Shown here piece after piece: positions 47,936 through 55,611 of a DNA stretch of 64,000 nucleotides. Source of the stretch: an uncultured Prevotella sp. (GTDB taxonomy: Bacteria > Bacteroidota > Bacteroidia > Bacteroidales > Bacteroidaceae); the NCBI GenBank assembly GCA_900770395.1, contig CAAGKM010000015.1, positions 94,330-158,329 of the forward strand, in the 5' to 3' direction. The first letter of the stretch is position 1; each line of letters opens with the position of its first letter. The notes below the pieces were generated by a model. The model was given only the letters and a program-made list of their open reading frames with translations. It was not told where the DNA came from and ran no database searches. A program made the translations under genes and the position numbers.

Positions 47936-50285
47936 TGGGGGTAGGTTGCTGCTTTAATGGGGCTATGATTTCATCCATCCACGAAGGCACTCCCTTTCGT
48001 GGATGGTCTTTCAGTTGTTTTTGCCATTCCTCATCGGTGAGCCGCGGGGCGGAACTTGCCTGCTGGAACTCACGGTAGGAGAACACGGCTCCACGGGTGA
48101 GATAAAGCATACCGCCAATTTTCACTACAACGTAAATGTCGTCAGCCATACCCACAGCCTCATATAATATGGAGTGTTTTTCCGGTGATACGTTCATGCC
48201 GTTGGCGGTGAACACATCTGTCACAACAGCCACTTTCTTGTCGGTGCTTGTCACATTGTCCCAACCGTCAAGATATTGGTCTTTTTCACGTACAAGGTCG
48301 AGGGCTATATTCTCTACGATAGAGCCAATTACCTCAATCTGTGCATATTCGGCATCGGTGGGCTCCTTGCCTTCAAGTTCTTTCACAGCAATGTTCCGGC
48401 AGAATTCGCACAGTTCTTTCACACGTGCTGTTGTGGCGGTTACCTTCTGCGTTTCGAGTCCGAAACGCTTTATCACTTGCTCTGTCTGTTGTATCAGGTC
48501 GTATGCTTTATTCCAGAATTTCAAGTTTGGCTCCACATATCCTTTCACCACTGGATTCTCCGGTCCTCCTCCACCACATTCTGCCGCCATTGGCTGCTTG
48601 GCATAAAGCACGGCATCGTGTTTCAGCTCCGCCCATGAGGCAAGTGCAGTGTTAAGGTTCTTCTTTTTCCATGCGTTTGTTTTCATGAAATACGGATGGC
48701 GATAGTCGCTGTCATTCATCACTTTAAGTGATTCCAGCCATCTGTTGCTTGTTGTTGCGCTCCAGTCGGTGGCGGTCATCACCTTCTTCGCCTTGTCAAG
48801 AGCTGTGGGGAACAAATTCCAGTTGTCAGCCTCTTTCAGCTCGTTTATGAGAATGCGCTCCGCCTCACTCACACTCATAGCCGCCATTACATCAAGCCCT
48901 TTTGGACAGTGGCGTTTCGACTCTTTGCTCTTTATGTCAATCATTTCAAGCATCGCTTCCGCATCGGGCTGATACCGCTGTGGCATAAGATTGATTTTTA
49001 TGGGACAAGAGTTCTCAAATTTCGGACGAATGCGTGTCTGCTTTTCACCAATTGCTTTCAGAACCTTGCCAAGTTTTTCCATGGCTTTGTTGTCGGCAAT
49101 GTCTTTACCTGTTTTGTGCCATTCGTCATACACTTGGGTGATGGTTATGTTGTCGGGCATTCCCATAAGATAGGTAATGGGTTGCGATATGTTTTGATAG
49201 CTTTGCTTTATGGCGTTGTCCGAGCTTATCTGTTCTGCAATCAGTATGGCGCGGCGTATGTGTTCAGTCTCGCAGGTTTCCATTGGTGCGGTCTGCAGCC
49301 ACATCATTCCTTTGAAGTACAGCGATGCGGCATCTGACCTTGTATAGTGTCCGCGTGGACGGAACAGCGAATAGGGAAACATTATAGTGTCGTAGCTTCC
49401 GCCGATGAATGCCGAAATGTTGTTTTGGGCGCTGTTTATGTTTGCCACCTCCGTTGTCACAATGTTGCGGTATTTTTCCGCCACAGGATAATTTTTTCCA
49501 GTCATTATCTGTAATGCGATGGCAAAGTATGCCTGGCACCATTCCACGGCATCCTTTACCTTTGCGTATTGCTGATTGTCGGTCATTGCCGTGAATTTGC
49601 CATAAGCCCTTTCACATAAATCAATGGCTGCCGGAAGAAGTTTTTGTTCCTCAATGTCACGGAGAATCGCGTCGAAGTATATGTGGTAGAGTTGCAGATA
49701 AAGGTCGGTGGTTACGAAGTTCGGAAAATCACAATAGTCGTTTTTCTCGTATAGTTGGAACAGTTGGCTGTGGCTGGCTTGTGTTATTGCGAAGCCGTTT
49801 TTTGCCAGGCATTTTTTCAGAACATTGTCGAAGGGCTCCAACTGGAACGGGTTGATGATATTGTCAACATTCACAATTTCTCCCTCCTTAGTGGTGAAAT
49901 TGTGTTTCAGCAGTTCCTGCTCGCGGGCTTTCAGTCGGTTGAAAAAATCCGTTTGCCTTTTTGAGTATGTCAGTGGTGGTGTGTTTGGCAGGCATTCTTC
50001 TTTTTCCCAACGGTTGTACATTGTAGAGTCATACCATGTTGTGGTCCGGTATATCGCCCGTAACGTGCCGTCTTTGAAGGCATATCCTTTTTGAGCGGCA
50101 AAAGCGTTGCGCAACACTCTCAGCTCACTTATGCTGAGGTTTGAGATGTCCATATTGGTGTCAATGTGTCCGTTTAGTTTTTCCACGTTGATATTGCCCT
50201 TTCCCGGCAATATTATTGACTTATTCTGACTCCATGTTGTGATGGCGCATAACGACAATGCTATGATTACAATCTGCCTTTTCAT
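47904..50285 (-). CDS. Secreted YARHG/DUF3160 protein
   Basis: 793 residues with a signal peptide (MKRQIVIIALSLCAITTWSQ). Residues about 40-95 form a YARHG module (LSISELRVLRNAFAAQKGYAF, TTWYDSTMYNRW). The rest is DUF3160 (VTTDLYLQLYHIYFDAILRDIE, SIVENIALDLVREKDQYLDG, YVVVKIGGMLYLTRGAVFSYREF). The function of DUF3160 is unknown. The start was moved 19 codons inward to the methionine that opens the signal peptide. It sits between the FG-GAP-like gene (13-base gap) and capA (overlap). Confidence 0.85.
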   Translation of the reverse strand: MKRQIVIIALSLCAITTWSQNKSIILPGKGNINVEKLNGHIDTNMDISNLSISELRVLRNAFAAQKGYAFKDGTLRAIYRTTTWYDSTMYNRWEKEECLPNTPPLTYSKRQTDFFNRLKAREQELLKHNFTTKEGEIVNVDNIINPFQLEPFDNVLKKCLAKNGFAITQASHSQLFQLYEKNDYCDFPNFVTTDLYLQLYHIYFDAILRDIEEQKLLPAAIDLCERAYGKFTAMTDNQQYAKVKDAVEWCQAYFAIALQIMTGKNYPVAEKYRNIVTTEVANINSAQNNISAFIGGSYDTIMFPYSLFRPRGHYTRSDAASLYFKGMMWLQTAPMETCETEHIRRAILIAEQISSDNAIKQSYQNISQPITYLMGMPDNITITQVYDEWHKTGKDIADNKAMEKLGKVLKAIGEKQTRIRPKFENSCPIKINLMPQRYQPDAEAMLEMIDIKSKESKRHCPKGLDVMAAMSVSEAERILINELKEADNWNLFPTALDKAKKVMTATDWSATTSNRWLESLKVMNDSDYRHPYFMKTNAWKKKNLNTALASWAELKHDAVLYAKQPMAAECGGGGPENPVVKGYVEPNLKFWNKAYDLIQQTEQVIKRFGLETQKVTATTARVKELCEFCRNIAVKELEGKEPTDAEYAQIEVIGSIVENIALDLVREKDQYLDGWDNVTSTDKKVAVVTDVFTANGMNVSPEKHSILYEAVGMADDIYVVVKIGGMLYLTRGAVFSYREFQQASSAPRLTDEEWQKQLKDHPRKGVPSWMDEIIAPLKQQPTPNEEVFYSSGC

Positions 50286-50298
50286 AATCTTGAATTTT

Positions 50299-50793
50299 TT
50301 AATTATCATAAAACGCCTTTTCGGCTTCTTCCTTTCCCACACCCTTTACAATGTATCTTACGAAACTCATTCCGAAATCGTCCCACTCATATTCTGCCAC
50401 CACATATATCCCGTGGTTTGTGGTTTCCAGACTCCTTATTCTGCCCTCGGCAAACTTGAAGTCCTGCAGATTGCCGCCAAGTTTCGACCCCATCCATAGC
50501 GGGCGTATAAGTCCATTGACATTTTTGAATATAAAGAGCCGCCGTCCCGCATCTTTGTAAAACCGTGTTCTTTTCACCACTCCTACCATGGCGTCGGTCA
50601 TTCCGTCACCGTTCACATCACCTGTGGCAAAGCGGTATGTAGGATAGGGCAACCGCCAGCGGTTTACACCGTTTGTGGTTGTCAGTGTCAGCACGGCAAG
50701 ACTGTCGCTCATTTTCTCCAAGGAAAATGTCTGCGCCCTGCTGTATAAAGGACATATAGACAGTGCGATGATTATGGTGCTCAGTCGATCCAA
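50299..50793 (-). CDS. Small secreted protein with an FG-GAP-like calcium repeat
   Basis: 164 residues, signal peptide (LSTIIIALSICPLYSRAQ), and one calcium-type repeat ATGDVNGDGMTDAMVGV as found in FG-GAP/VCBS proteins, followed by beta strands (RRLFIFKNVNGLIRPLWMGS). The function is unknown. It lies 13 bases after lpxH and 13 bases before the DUF3160 gene, so these are likely co-expressed envelope proteins. Confidence 0.75.
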   Translation of the reverse strand: MDRLSTIIIALSICPLYSRAQTFSLEKMSDSLAVLTLTTTNGVNRWRLPYPTYRFATGDVNGDGMTDAMVGVVKRTRFYKDAGRRLFIFKNVNGLIRPLWMGSKLGGNLQDFKFAEGRIRSLETTNHGIYVVAEYEWDDFGMSFVRYIVKGVGKEEAEKAFYDN

Positions 50794-50806
50794 TATATTT
50801 CAGGGG

Positions 50807-51574
50807 CTAAAACTCCGACACTCCCTCCTCATATTCGCCAAGGAACATCCGCTCACCGTCAAACACTGCGTATGTGAACTGACTGATCCAGTCGCCGAGA
50901 ATCATCATGCGCACTTTTTTTGAGAGCATAAGGTCAAGCTCAATGTGGCGGTGACCGAATATATAAAAGTCCACGTTAGAGTGGGTTTTCATGTAATCTT
51001 TGGCAAAGAGCACAAGATGCTCCTTGTTCTCACCTTGGTATGGCGGTTCCTTACCGTCGACACGCTTCATGCGGCTGTGCTTTGCCCAAGTTAGTCCTAA
51101 CCACATCGACCACCGTGGATGCAGCGTAGAGAACAACCATTGGCACATACGGTTGTGGAACATGGCACGGATAAACTTAAACTTCTTGTCGGGGTCGCCC
51201 AGTCCGTCGCCGTGGGCAAGGAAGAACACCTTGTCGTAAATCTCAACGGTCTGTGGCTCTTTATGCAGAATCACTCCACACTCATTTTCCAGATAACCAT
51301 ACATCCAAATGTCGTGGTTGCCTGTGAAGTAATGCACCTCGATGCCCATGTCGGTAAGCTCCGACAGTTTGCCAAGAAATCGTGTGTATCCCTTTGGCAC
51401 GGCATATTTCCACTCATACCAGAAGTCGAACATGTCGCCAAGTAAATATATTGCCGATGCGCGGTGTTTTATGCTGTCGAGAAACCTCACAAGACGGCGC
51501 TCCTGCATCCGTCCGTGCTCAATGCCCCACGAGCCTAAATGGGCATCGCTTATGAAATACACAGATTTGTTCAT
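50807..51574 (-). CDS. lpxH: UDP-2,3-diacylglucosamine diphosphatase (LpxH-like)
   Basis: 255-residue calcineurin-fold hydrolase with VYFISDAHLGS, LLGDMFDFWYEWK, FTGNHDIWMYG, LAHGDGLGDPD and FGHRHIELD. LpxH cleaves UDP-diacylglucosamine to lipid X in lipid A synthesis at the inner membrane; the DMFDFW segment is typical. The start MNKSVYF replaces a 25-codon extension running into the upstream gap. Second gene of a five-gene minus-strand operon. Confidence 0.88.
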   Translation of the reverse strand: MNKSVYFISDAHLGSWGIEHGRMQERRLVRFLDSIKHRASAIYLLGDMFDFWYEWKYAVPKGYTRFLGKLSELTDMGIEVHYFTGNHDIWMYGYLENECGVILHKEPQTVEIYDKVFFLAHGDGLGDPDKKFKFIRAMFHNRMCQWLFSTLHPRWSMWLGLTWAKHSRMKRVDGKEPPYQGENKEHLVLFAKDYMKTHSNVDFYIFGHRHIELDLMLSKKVRMMILGDWISQFTYAVFDGERMFLGEYEEGVSEF

Positions 51575-51626
51575 TTTACTAATGTTTTTTCTGGTTATAC
51601 ATTGGTTAGTGGTGTTGTTGAGCTTT

Positions 51627-51947
51627 TTAGTCGAAGCCCAACTCCACACGTGCCTCTTCGCTCATCATGCTTTGATCCCACACAGGCTCAAACACTAAGT
51701 TGATGTTGGCGTTGCGCACACCTTTTACTCCGTCAACTTTCTGTCTCACGTCCTCAAGTATGAAGTCGGCTGCCGGGCACGACGGTGCTGTGAAGGTCAT
51801 ATCCACTTCGGCGTCGCCCTCATCTGTTACCTCAATACGGTAAATGAGTCCCAACTCGTAGATGTTTACAGGTATCTCGGGGTCATATACAGTGCGTAGT
51901 ACGTCTACAATTCTCTCTTGAATGTTTATTTTTTCTTCTTGTGTCAT
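51627..51947 (-). CDS. MIP18/DUF59-family Fe-S assembly protein (SufT-like)
   Basis: 106 residues of DUF59: VLRTVYDPEIPVNIYELGLIYRIEV, MTFTAPSCPAADFILEDV with the conserved cysteine, and NLVFEPVWDQSMMSEEARVELGF. This is the PaaD/SufT-type family that helps mature iron-sulfur proteins. It is the first gene of an operon otherwise made of envelope genes, with a good promoter. Confidence 0.88.
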   Translation of the reverse strand: MTQEEKINIQERIVDVLRTVYDPEIPVNIYELGLIYRIEVTDEGDAEVDMTFTAPSCPAADFILEDVRQKVDGVKGVRNANINLVFEPVWDQSMMSEEARVELGFD

Positions 51948-51973
51948 TTTTTCGTTAAGTTTTTATTATTCTG

Positions 51974-52004
51974 CAAAGATACGAATAAGTGAGTGCAGAA
52001 CAAA
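51974..52004 (-). promoter_or_regulatory. Promoter of the DUF59-lpxH-capA operon
   Basis: Toward the gene: TTTG (52001-52004), 19-base spacer, TATCTTTG (51974-51981). Confidence 0.8.
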
Positions 52005-52057
52005 AATAAAAGAAAATTTTTAATGTTTTTTATTTTTTTATGTCGAACGTATTATGG

Positions 52058-52579
52058 CTAAAAAGCACTTTCCAACTCCAGCAACATACGCTTTGTTTCC
52101 AGTCCGCCGCCATAACCTGTCAGCGTACCGTCGCTACCTATGACACGGTGGCAAGGGGCAAAGATTGAAATCGCATTAGCGCCATTGGCATTGGCTACGG
52201 CACGGACAGCCTTGGGCATCTCTATCCTTCGTGCCATCTCACTGTATGAGACTGTTGTGCCATAAGGTATTTGCAACAGCTCTCGCCATACAGTTTTCTG
52301 AAAATCTGTGCCGGCAAACAGCAAAGGCACATCGAAATCTCTGCGCTTTTGGGCAAAAAACTCATCAAGCTGTTTCCCTGCCTTCTCTATAACCTCAGAT
52401 GTCCCTTCCGCAAATTCTGCTTTAAGTATTCGCTCCAGCCTACAGGTCACGCTGTCGTGGTTTGTACCGTTCTGCCAGTCGCACATGCAAAGCTTGTCAT
52501 CCAGTGCACCTAATATTATCGCTCCGCATGGTGAGTCATAACGCTTCGTCACAATAATCCTTTTTCCTGTCTTTTCCAT
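52058..52579 (-). CDS. ogt: Methylated-DNA--[protein]-cysteine S-methyltransferase
   Basis: 173 residues. The C-terminal DNA-binding and active-site domain has FQKTVWRELLQIPYGTTVSYSEMARRI, VANANGANAISIFAPCHRVIGSDGTLTGYGGGLETKRMLL; the cysteine in PCHRV accepts the alkyl group from O6-alkylguanine. The start MEKTGKR is used because the -7 box (52609-52616) lies inside the longer frame. Monocistronic. Confidence 0.95.
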   Translation of the reverse strand: MEKTGKRIIVTKRYDSPCGAIILGALDDKLCMCDWQNGTNHDSVTCRLERILKAEFAEGTSEVIEKAGKQLDEFFAQKRRDFDVPLLFAGTDFQKTVWRELLQIPYGTTVSYSEMARRIEMPKAVRAVANANGANAISIFAPCHRVIGSDGTLTGYGGGLETKRMLLELESAF

Positions 52580-52608
52580 CAGCTCCTTAGTATAATAATT
52601 ATTATGCG

Positions 52609-52640
52609 CAAAGATACACATTTTATTCATTACCACCAAA
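52609..52640 (-). promoter_or_regulatory. Promoter of ogt
   Basis: Toward ogt: TTTG (52637-52640), 20-base spacer, TATCTTTG (52609-52616). Confidence 0.8.
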
Positions 52641-52954
52641 TAAAATCTACGTTTTTTATCCAATGGCGTTGAATAAATCTTCTATTCTTAACTTTGCGCA
52701 TTGGAGACCCCGAAAGGCATGCAAAGCATAAACAATAAAAATAGCTTTTTGCTATGTATGAATAATTATTACAAAATGGCTTCTGAGAATCGCGTAAAAT
52801 CATTCAAGTGGGTAACTGCTTTCAAATAGCCGCAATACGGATGTTTTGTAATACACTGATAGATAGGCGATTATCTTTTTATGATGCTGTTGCGTGTTGG
52901 AAAAATGGCTGTTTGTAGTCTTTTTGTGCATGTTTTTGATTGAAAAACACGTAT

Positions 52955-53042
52955 GTTCGTTGGCAAAATAACATATGTTCATCGGCAAAGTAAGTTAACT
53001 TCGTTGGCAAAGTAAGTTAACTTCGTTGGGTAAATGAGTTAA
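52955..53042. repeat. 22-base tandem repeat, four units
   Basis: Units begin at 52955, 52977, 52999 and 53021; consensus CTTCGTTGGCAAAGTAAGTTAA, with the middle two nearly identical. AAGTTAACTT palindromes arise at the unit junctions. Confidence 0.85.
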
Positions 53043-53221
53043 CTTACTCCTAAAATCCTGTTTTTAGGGATGAAATTTTAATGTATTTCCTTCCTGTTTT
53101 TCTATTTCGAGAAAAAATTATGCAGTAATTTTGTGATATAATATTTACATTGTGATGGTATGTGCACTATAGGTTATAACTGTTTCCGTCATTTGCTTAA
53201 ACGTCAAAAAAAATAAAAAGG

Positions 53222-53253
53222 TTTGGTGGTATGGATTTTTTTCATTACCTTTG
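53222..53253 (+). promoter_or_regulatory. Main promoter of prfA
   Basis: TTTG (53222-53225), 20-base spacer, TACCTTTG (53246-53253). Confidence 0.75.
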
Positions 53254-53327
53254 CATAAGTTAAGTTGCATCTCGGCAAAACATGCAAGCAAGCTTGATGC
53301 TTTTGCTCTCGATTTGCATTAACTTTG
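53254..53327 (+). repeat. Palindromic leader element ending in a second -7 box
   Basis: Imperfect palindrome centred on GCAAGCAAGCTTG: GCAAAA (53275-53280) pairs with TTTTGC (53301-53306), CAAG with CTTG, and outer TTAA/TTAA edges. TAACTTTG (53320-53327) at its right edge could start transcription about 40 bases before prfA. Confidence 0.55.
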
Positions 53328-53371
53328 CACCTCGATAATAGTAAAATAACAGAAACAAGGATACAAATAAG

Positions 53372-54481
53372 ATGGAAAATAACACCACACTGGAGAAGCT
53401 CGAAGGACTGGTGAGCAGGTTTGAGGAAGTGGCAACGCTCATTACCGACCCTGCTGTGATTGCCGACCAAGAGCGTTATGTGAAACTCACCCGTGAGTAT
53501 AAGGATTTGAGCGATATTATGGATGCCCGTAAGCGGTATATCGCCTGCCTCAACGGCATTAGCGAGGCAAAGGATATTCTGGCAAACGAGAGTGACCCGG
53601 AGATGAAGGAGATGGCACGTGAGGAACTGGCATTGAACGAGGAGAAGCAGCCGAAGATAGAGGAGGAGATAAAGATGCTGCTTGTGCCGAAAGACCCGGA
53701 GGACAGTAAGAACGTGCAGATGGAGATACGTGCCGGAGCAGGCGGCGATGAGGCTGCCCTGTTTGCAGGCGACATATTCCAGATGTATAAGAAATACTGT
53801 GACTCTAAGGGGTGGACGCTCAGCATCACAAGCGTAAGCGAGGGAGCCGTGGGCGGATTCAAGGAGATTGACTTTGCCGTGAGCGGTGACAATGTTTACG
53901 GCACGCTGAAATATGAGAGCGGAGTGCACCGTGTGCAGCGTGTGCCTGCCACCGAGACTCAGGGACGCATGCACACAAGTGCCGCCACTGTTGCCGTGCT
54001 GCCGGAGGCTGACAAGTTTGAGGTGAACATCAACGAGGGCGACATCAAGTGGGATACCTTCCGCAGCTCAGGTGCCGGCGGTCAGAACGTGAACAAGGTG
54101 GAGTCGGGTGTTCGTCTGCGTTATCCATGGAAGAACCCTGTGACGGGCGAGACCGAGGAGATACTTATAGAGTGTACCGAGACTCGTGACCAGCCGAAGA
54201 ACAAGGAACGTGCATTGTCCCGTCTGCGTACTTTTATATATGACCGCGAGCATCAGAAGTATATCGACGATATTGCCAGCCGCCGCAAGACTCTTGTGTC
54301 TACCGGTGACCGCTCGGCAAAGATTCGTACCTACAACTATCCTCAGGGACGTGTGACCGACCATCGTATTGGCTTTACCACCCACGACCTCAGCGGCTTC
54401 ATGGCAGGAAACATTCAGGACATGATTGATGCCTTGACCGTGGCTGAGAACACAGAACGTATGAAAGAAAGCGAGCTTTAA
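53372..54481 (+). CDS. prfA: Peptide chain release factor 1
   Basis: 369 residues. The N-terminal helical domain is followed by VQMEIRAGAGGDEAALFAGD, the RF1 stop-codon motif PAT (192-194, in RVPATETQGRMHTSAATVAVLPE), and the catalytic GGQ (236-238, SGAGGQNVNKVESGVRL). It releases peptides at UAA and UAG. It has two candidate promoters upstream; a 49-codon gene and pyrF follow closely. Confidence 0.97.
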   Translation: MENNTTLEKLEGLVSRFEEVATLITDPAVIADQERYVKLTREYKDLSDIMDARKRYIACLNGISEAKDILANESDPEMKEMAREELALNEEKQPKIEEEIKMLLVPKDPEDSKNVQMEIRAGAGGDEAALFAGDIFQMYKKYCDSKGWTLSITSVSEGAVGGFKEIDFAVSGDNVYGTLKYESGVHRVQRVPATETQGRMHTSAATVAVLPEADKFEVNINEGDIKWDTFRSSGAGGQNVNKVESGVRLRYPWKNPVTGETEEILIECTETRDQPKNKERALSRLRTFIYDREHQKYIDDIASRRKTLVSTGDRSAKIRTYNYPQGRVTDHRIGFTTHDLSGFMAGNIQDMIDALTVAENTERMKESEL

Positions 54482-54494
54482 TGAGTGTGGATTT

Positions 54495-54644
54495 ATGGGA
54501 ATAAAATATACCATTAAGAAAAAAGATGACGCACAGGATGAGCGCACGGTGCAGGCTGATGAGTTTATCCACCGTGTGGTGTCAATGAAAGCGAGAGAAA
54601 TAGAAAAAGTGAAAGAAATTCCAAATACAGAAATAAAGAAATGA
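54495..54644 (+). CDS. Small charged protein coupled to pyrF (49 residues)
   Basis: ATG at 54495, stop TGA at 54642-54644 overlapping the pyrF ATG (ATGA). The product begins MGIKYTIKKKDDAQDERTV, continues with ADEFIHRVVSMKARE and ends in a Lys/Glu-rich helix. No signal peptide or membrane segment. The tight spacing (13 bases after prfA, four-base overlap with pyrF) argues it is translated. Family not recognised. Confidence 0.65.
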   Translation: MGIKYTIKKKDDAQDERTVQADEFIHRVVSMKAREIEKVKEIPNTEIKK

Positions 54645-55462
54645 CAAAAGAAGAATTAGTAAAAGAGATTTTCACAAAGAAATCGTTTCTTTGTGTGGGA
54701 CTTGATACTGACTTGAAGAAGGTGCCGCAGCATCTGCTCGACCGTGAAGACCCTATCTTCGATTTCAACAAGGCTATTATCGACGCTACCGCTCCATACT
54801 GCGTGGCATATAAACCCAACCTTGCTTTCTACGAGGCTTTCGGAGTGAAGGGCATCATCTCGTTTGAGCGCACGGTGAAGTACCTCAACGAGAACTATCC
54901 CAATCACTTCATTATTGCCGATGCAAAGCGTGGCGACATAGGCAACACCAGTGCCATGTATGCTCGTACTTTCTTCGAGGAGTATAACATCGACTCGCTC
55001 ACCGTGGCACCTTATATGGGTGAGGACAGCGTGAGCCCGTTCCTCGCATACGAGGGCAAGTGGGTGATTTTGCTGGCTTTGACGAGCAATAAGGGCAGCC
55101 ATGACTTCCAGCTCACAGCCGATGCCGATGGCGAGCGCCTTTTTGAGAAAGTGCTGAAGAAAAGTCAGGAGTGGGGCAACGACCATAACATGATGTATGT
55201 TGTGGGTGCGACCCAGGGCAAGATGTTCGAGGATATCCGCCGCGTGGCTCCTACACACTTTCTGCTTGTGCCTGGCGTAGGTGCTCAGGGCGGCAGTCTT
55301 GAGGAGGTTTGCAAGTATGGCATGACCGATGACTGCGGTCTGCTCGTGAACAGTAGCCGTGGCATTATCTATGCATCGCAGGGTAAGGACTTTGCCGAGG
55401 TGGCTGCGCAGAAAGCCAAGGAACTGCAGGAGCAGATGGCGGAGATATTGAATAAGAAATAA
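54641..55462 (+). CDS. pyrF: Orotidine 5'-phosphate decarboxylase (subfamily 2)
   Basis: 273-residue TIM-barrel enzyme making UMP. Motifs: FLCVGLDTDLKKVP, FNKAIIDATAPYCVAYKPNLAFYEAFG, IIADAKRGDIGNTSAMYARTFF (catalytic Asp/Lys set), VVGATQG, FLLVPGVGAQGG and LLVNSSRGIIYAS. Its length and the KRGDIGNT form mark it as the longer subfamily 2. Translationally coupled to the small upstream gene. Confidence 0.96.
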   Translation: MTKEELVKEIFTKKSFLCVGLDTDLKKVPQHLLDREDPIFDFNKAIIDATAPYCVAYKPNLAFYEAFGVKGIISFERTVKYLNENYPNHFIIADAKRGDIGNTSAMYARTFFEEYNIDSLTVAPYMGEDSVSPFLAYEGKWVILLALTSNKGSHDFQLTADADGERLFEKVLKKSQEWGNDHNMMYVVGATQGKMFEDIRRVAPTHFLLVPGVGAQGGSLEEVCKYGMTDDCGLLVNSSRGIIYASQGKDFAEVAAQKAKELQEQMAEILNKK

Positions 55463-55466
55463 TATT

Positions 55467-55598
55467 AGAGAAGTTAAAAGAAGTTATCGCTTCGCTCAGA
55501 AGTTAAAGAAGTTAAAGGACAAATGTATTGAGTATAGATATCTCTGCTAAGACACATGTCCTTTAACTTCTTTGACTTCTCTAACTTCTTTAACTTCT
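55467..55598. repeat. GAAGTTAAA-type inverted repeat
   Basis: Arms 55498-55521 and 55557-55580 match at 23 of 24 positions as reverse complements. Outer arms (55467-55486 and 55581-55598) continue the pairing after an 11-base interruption. It fills most of the pyrF-HD gene gap. Confidence 0.8.
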
Positions 55599-55611
55599 AA
55601 AATCAAAAACG

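Larger units (their letters stand above)
52580..53371. other. 792-base divergent intergenic region between ogt and prfA
   Basis: Contains the ogt promoter, about 290 bases with no recognised feature (52664-52954), a four-unit 22-base satellite, an A/T-rich stretch, the main prfA promoter and a palindromic element carrying a second -7 box. No convincing gene: the short open frames here lack composition or start support. Confidence 0.7.

Noticed and set aside
52800..52988. 62-codon minus-strand frame in the ogt-prfA gap
   Set aside because: No promoter or initiation context, and it runs into the 22-base satellite.
52955..53042. CRISPR array
   Set aside because: Contiguous tandem units, no spacers, no cas genes.
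53204..53974. 256-codon minus-strand open frame across the prfA promoter and 5' half
   Set aside because: It is antisense to prfA, whose motifs are complete; composition is unlike the other genes (Cys/His/Leu-rich) and it covers promoter elements.
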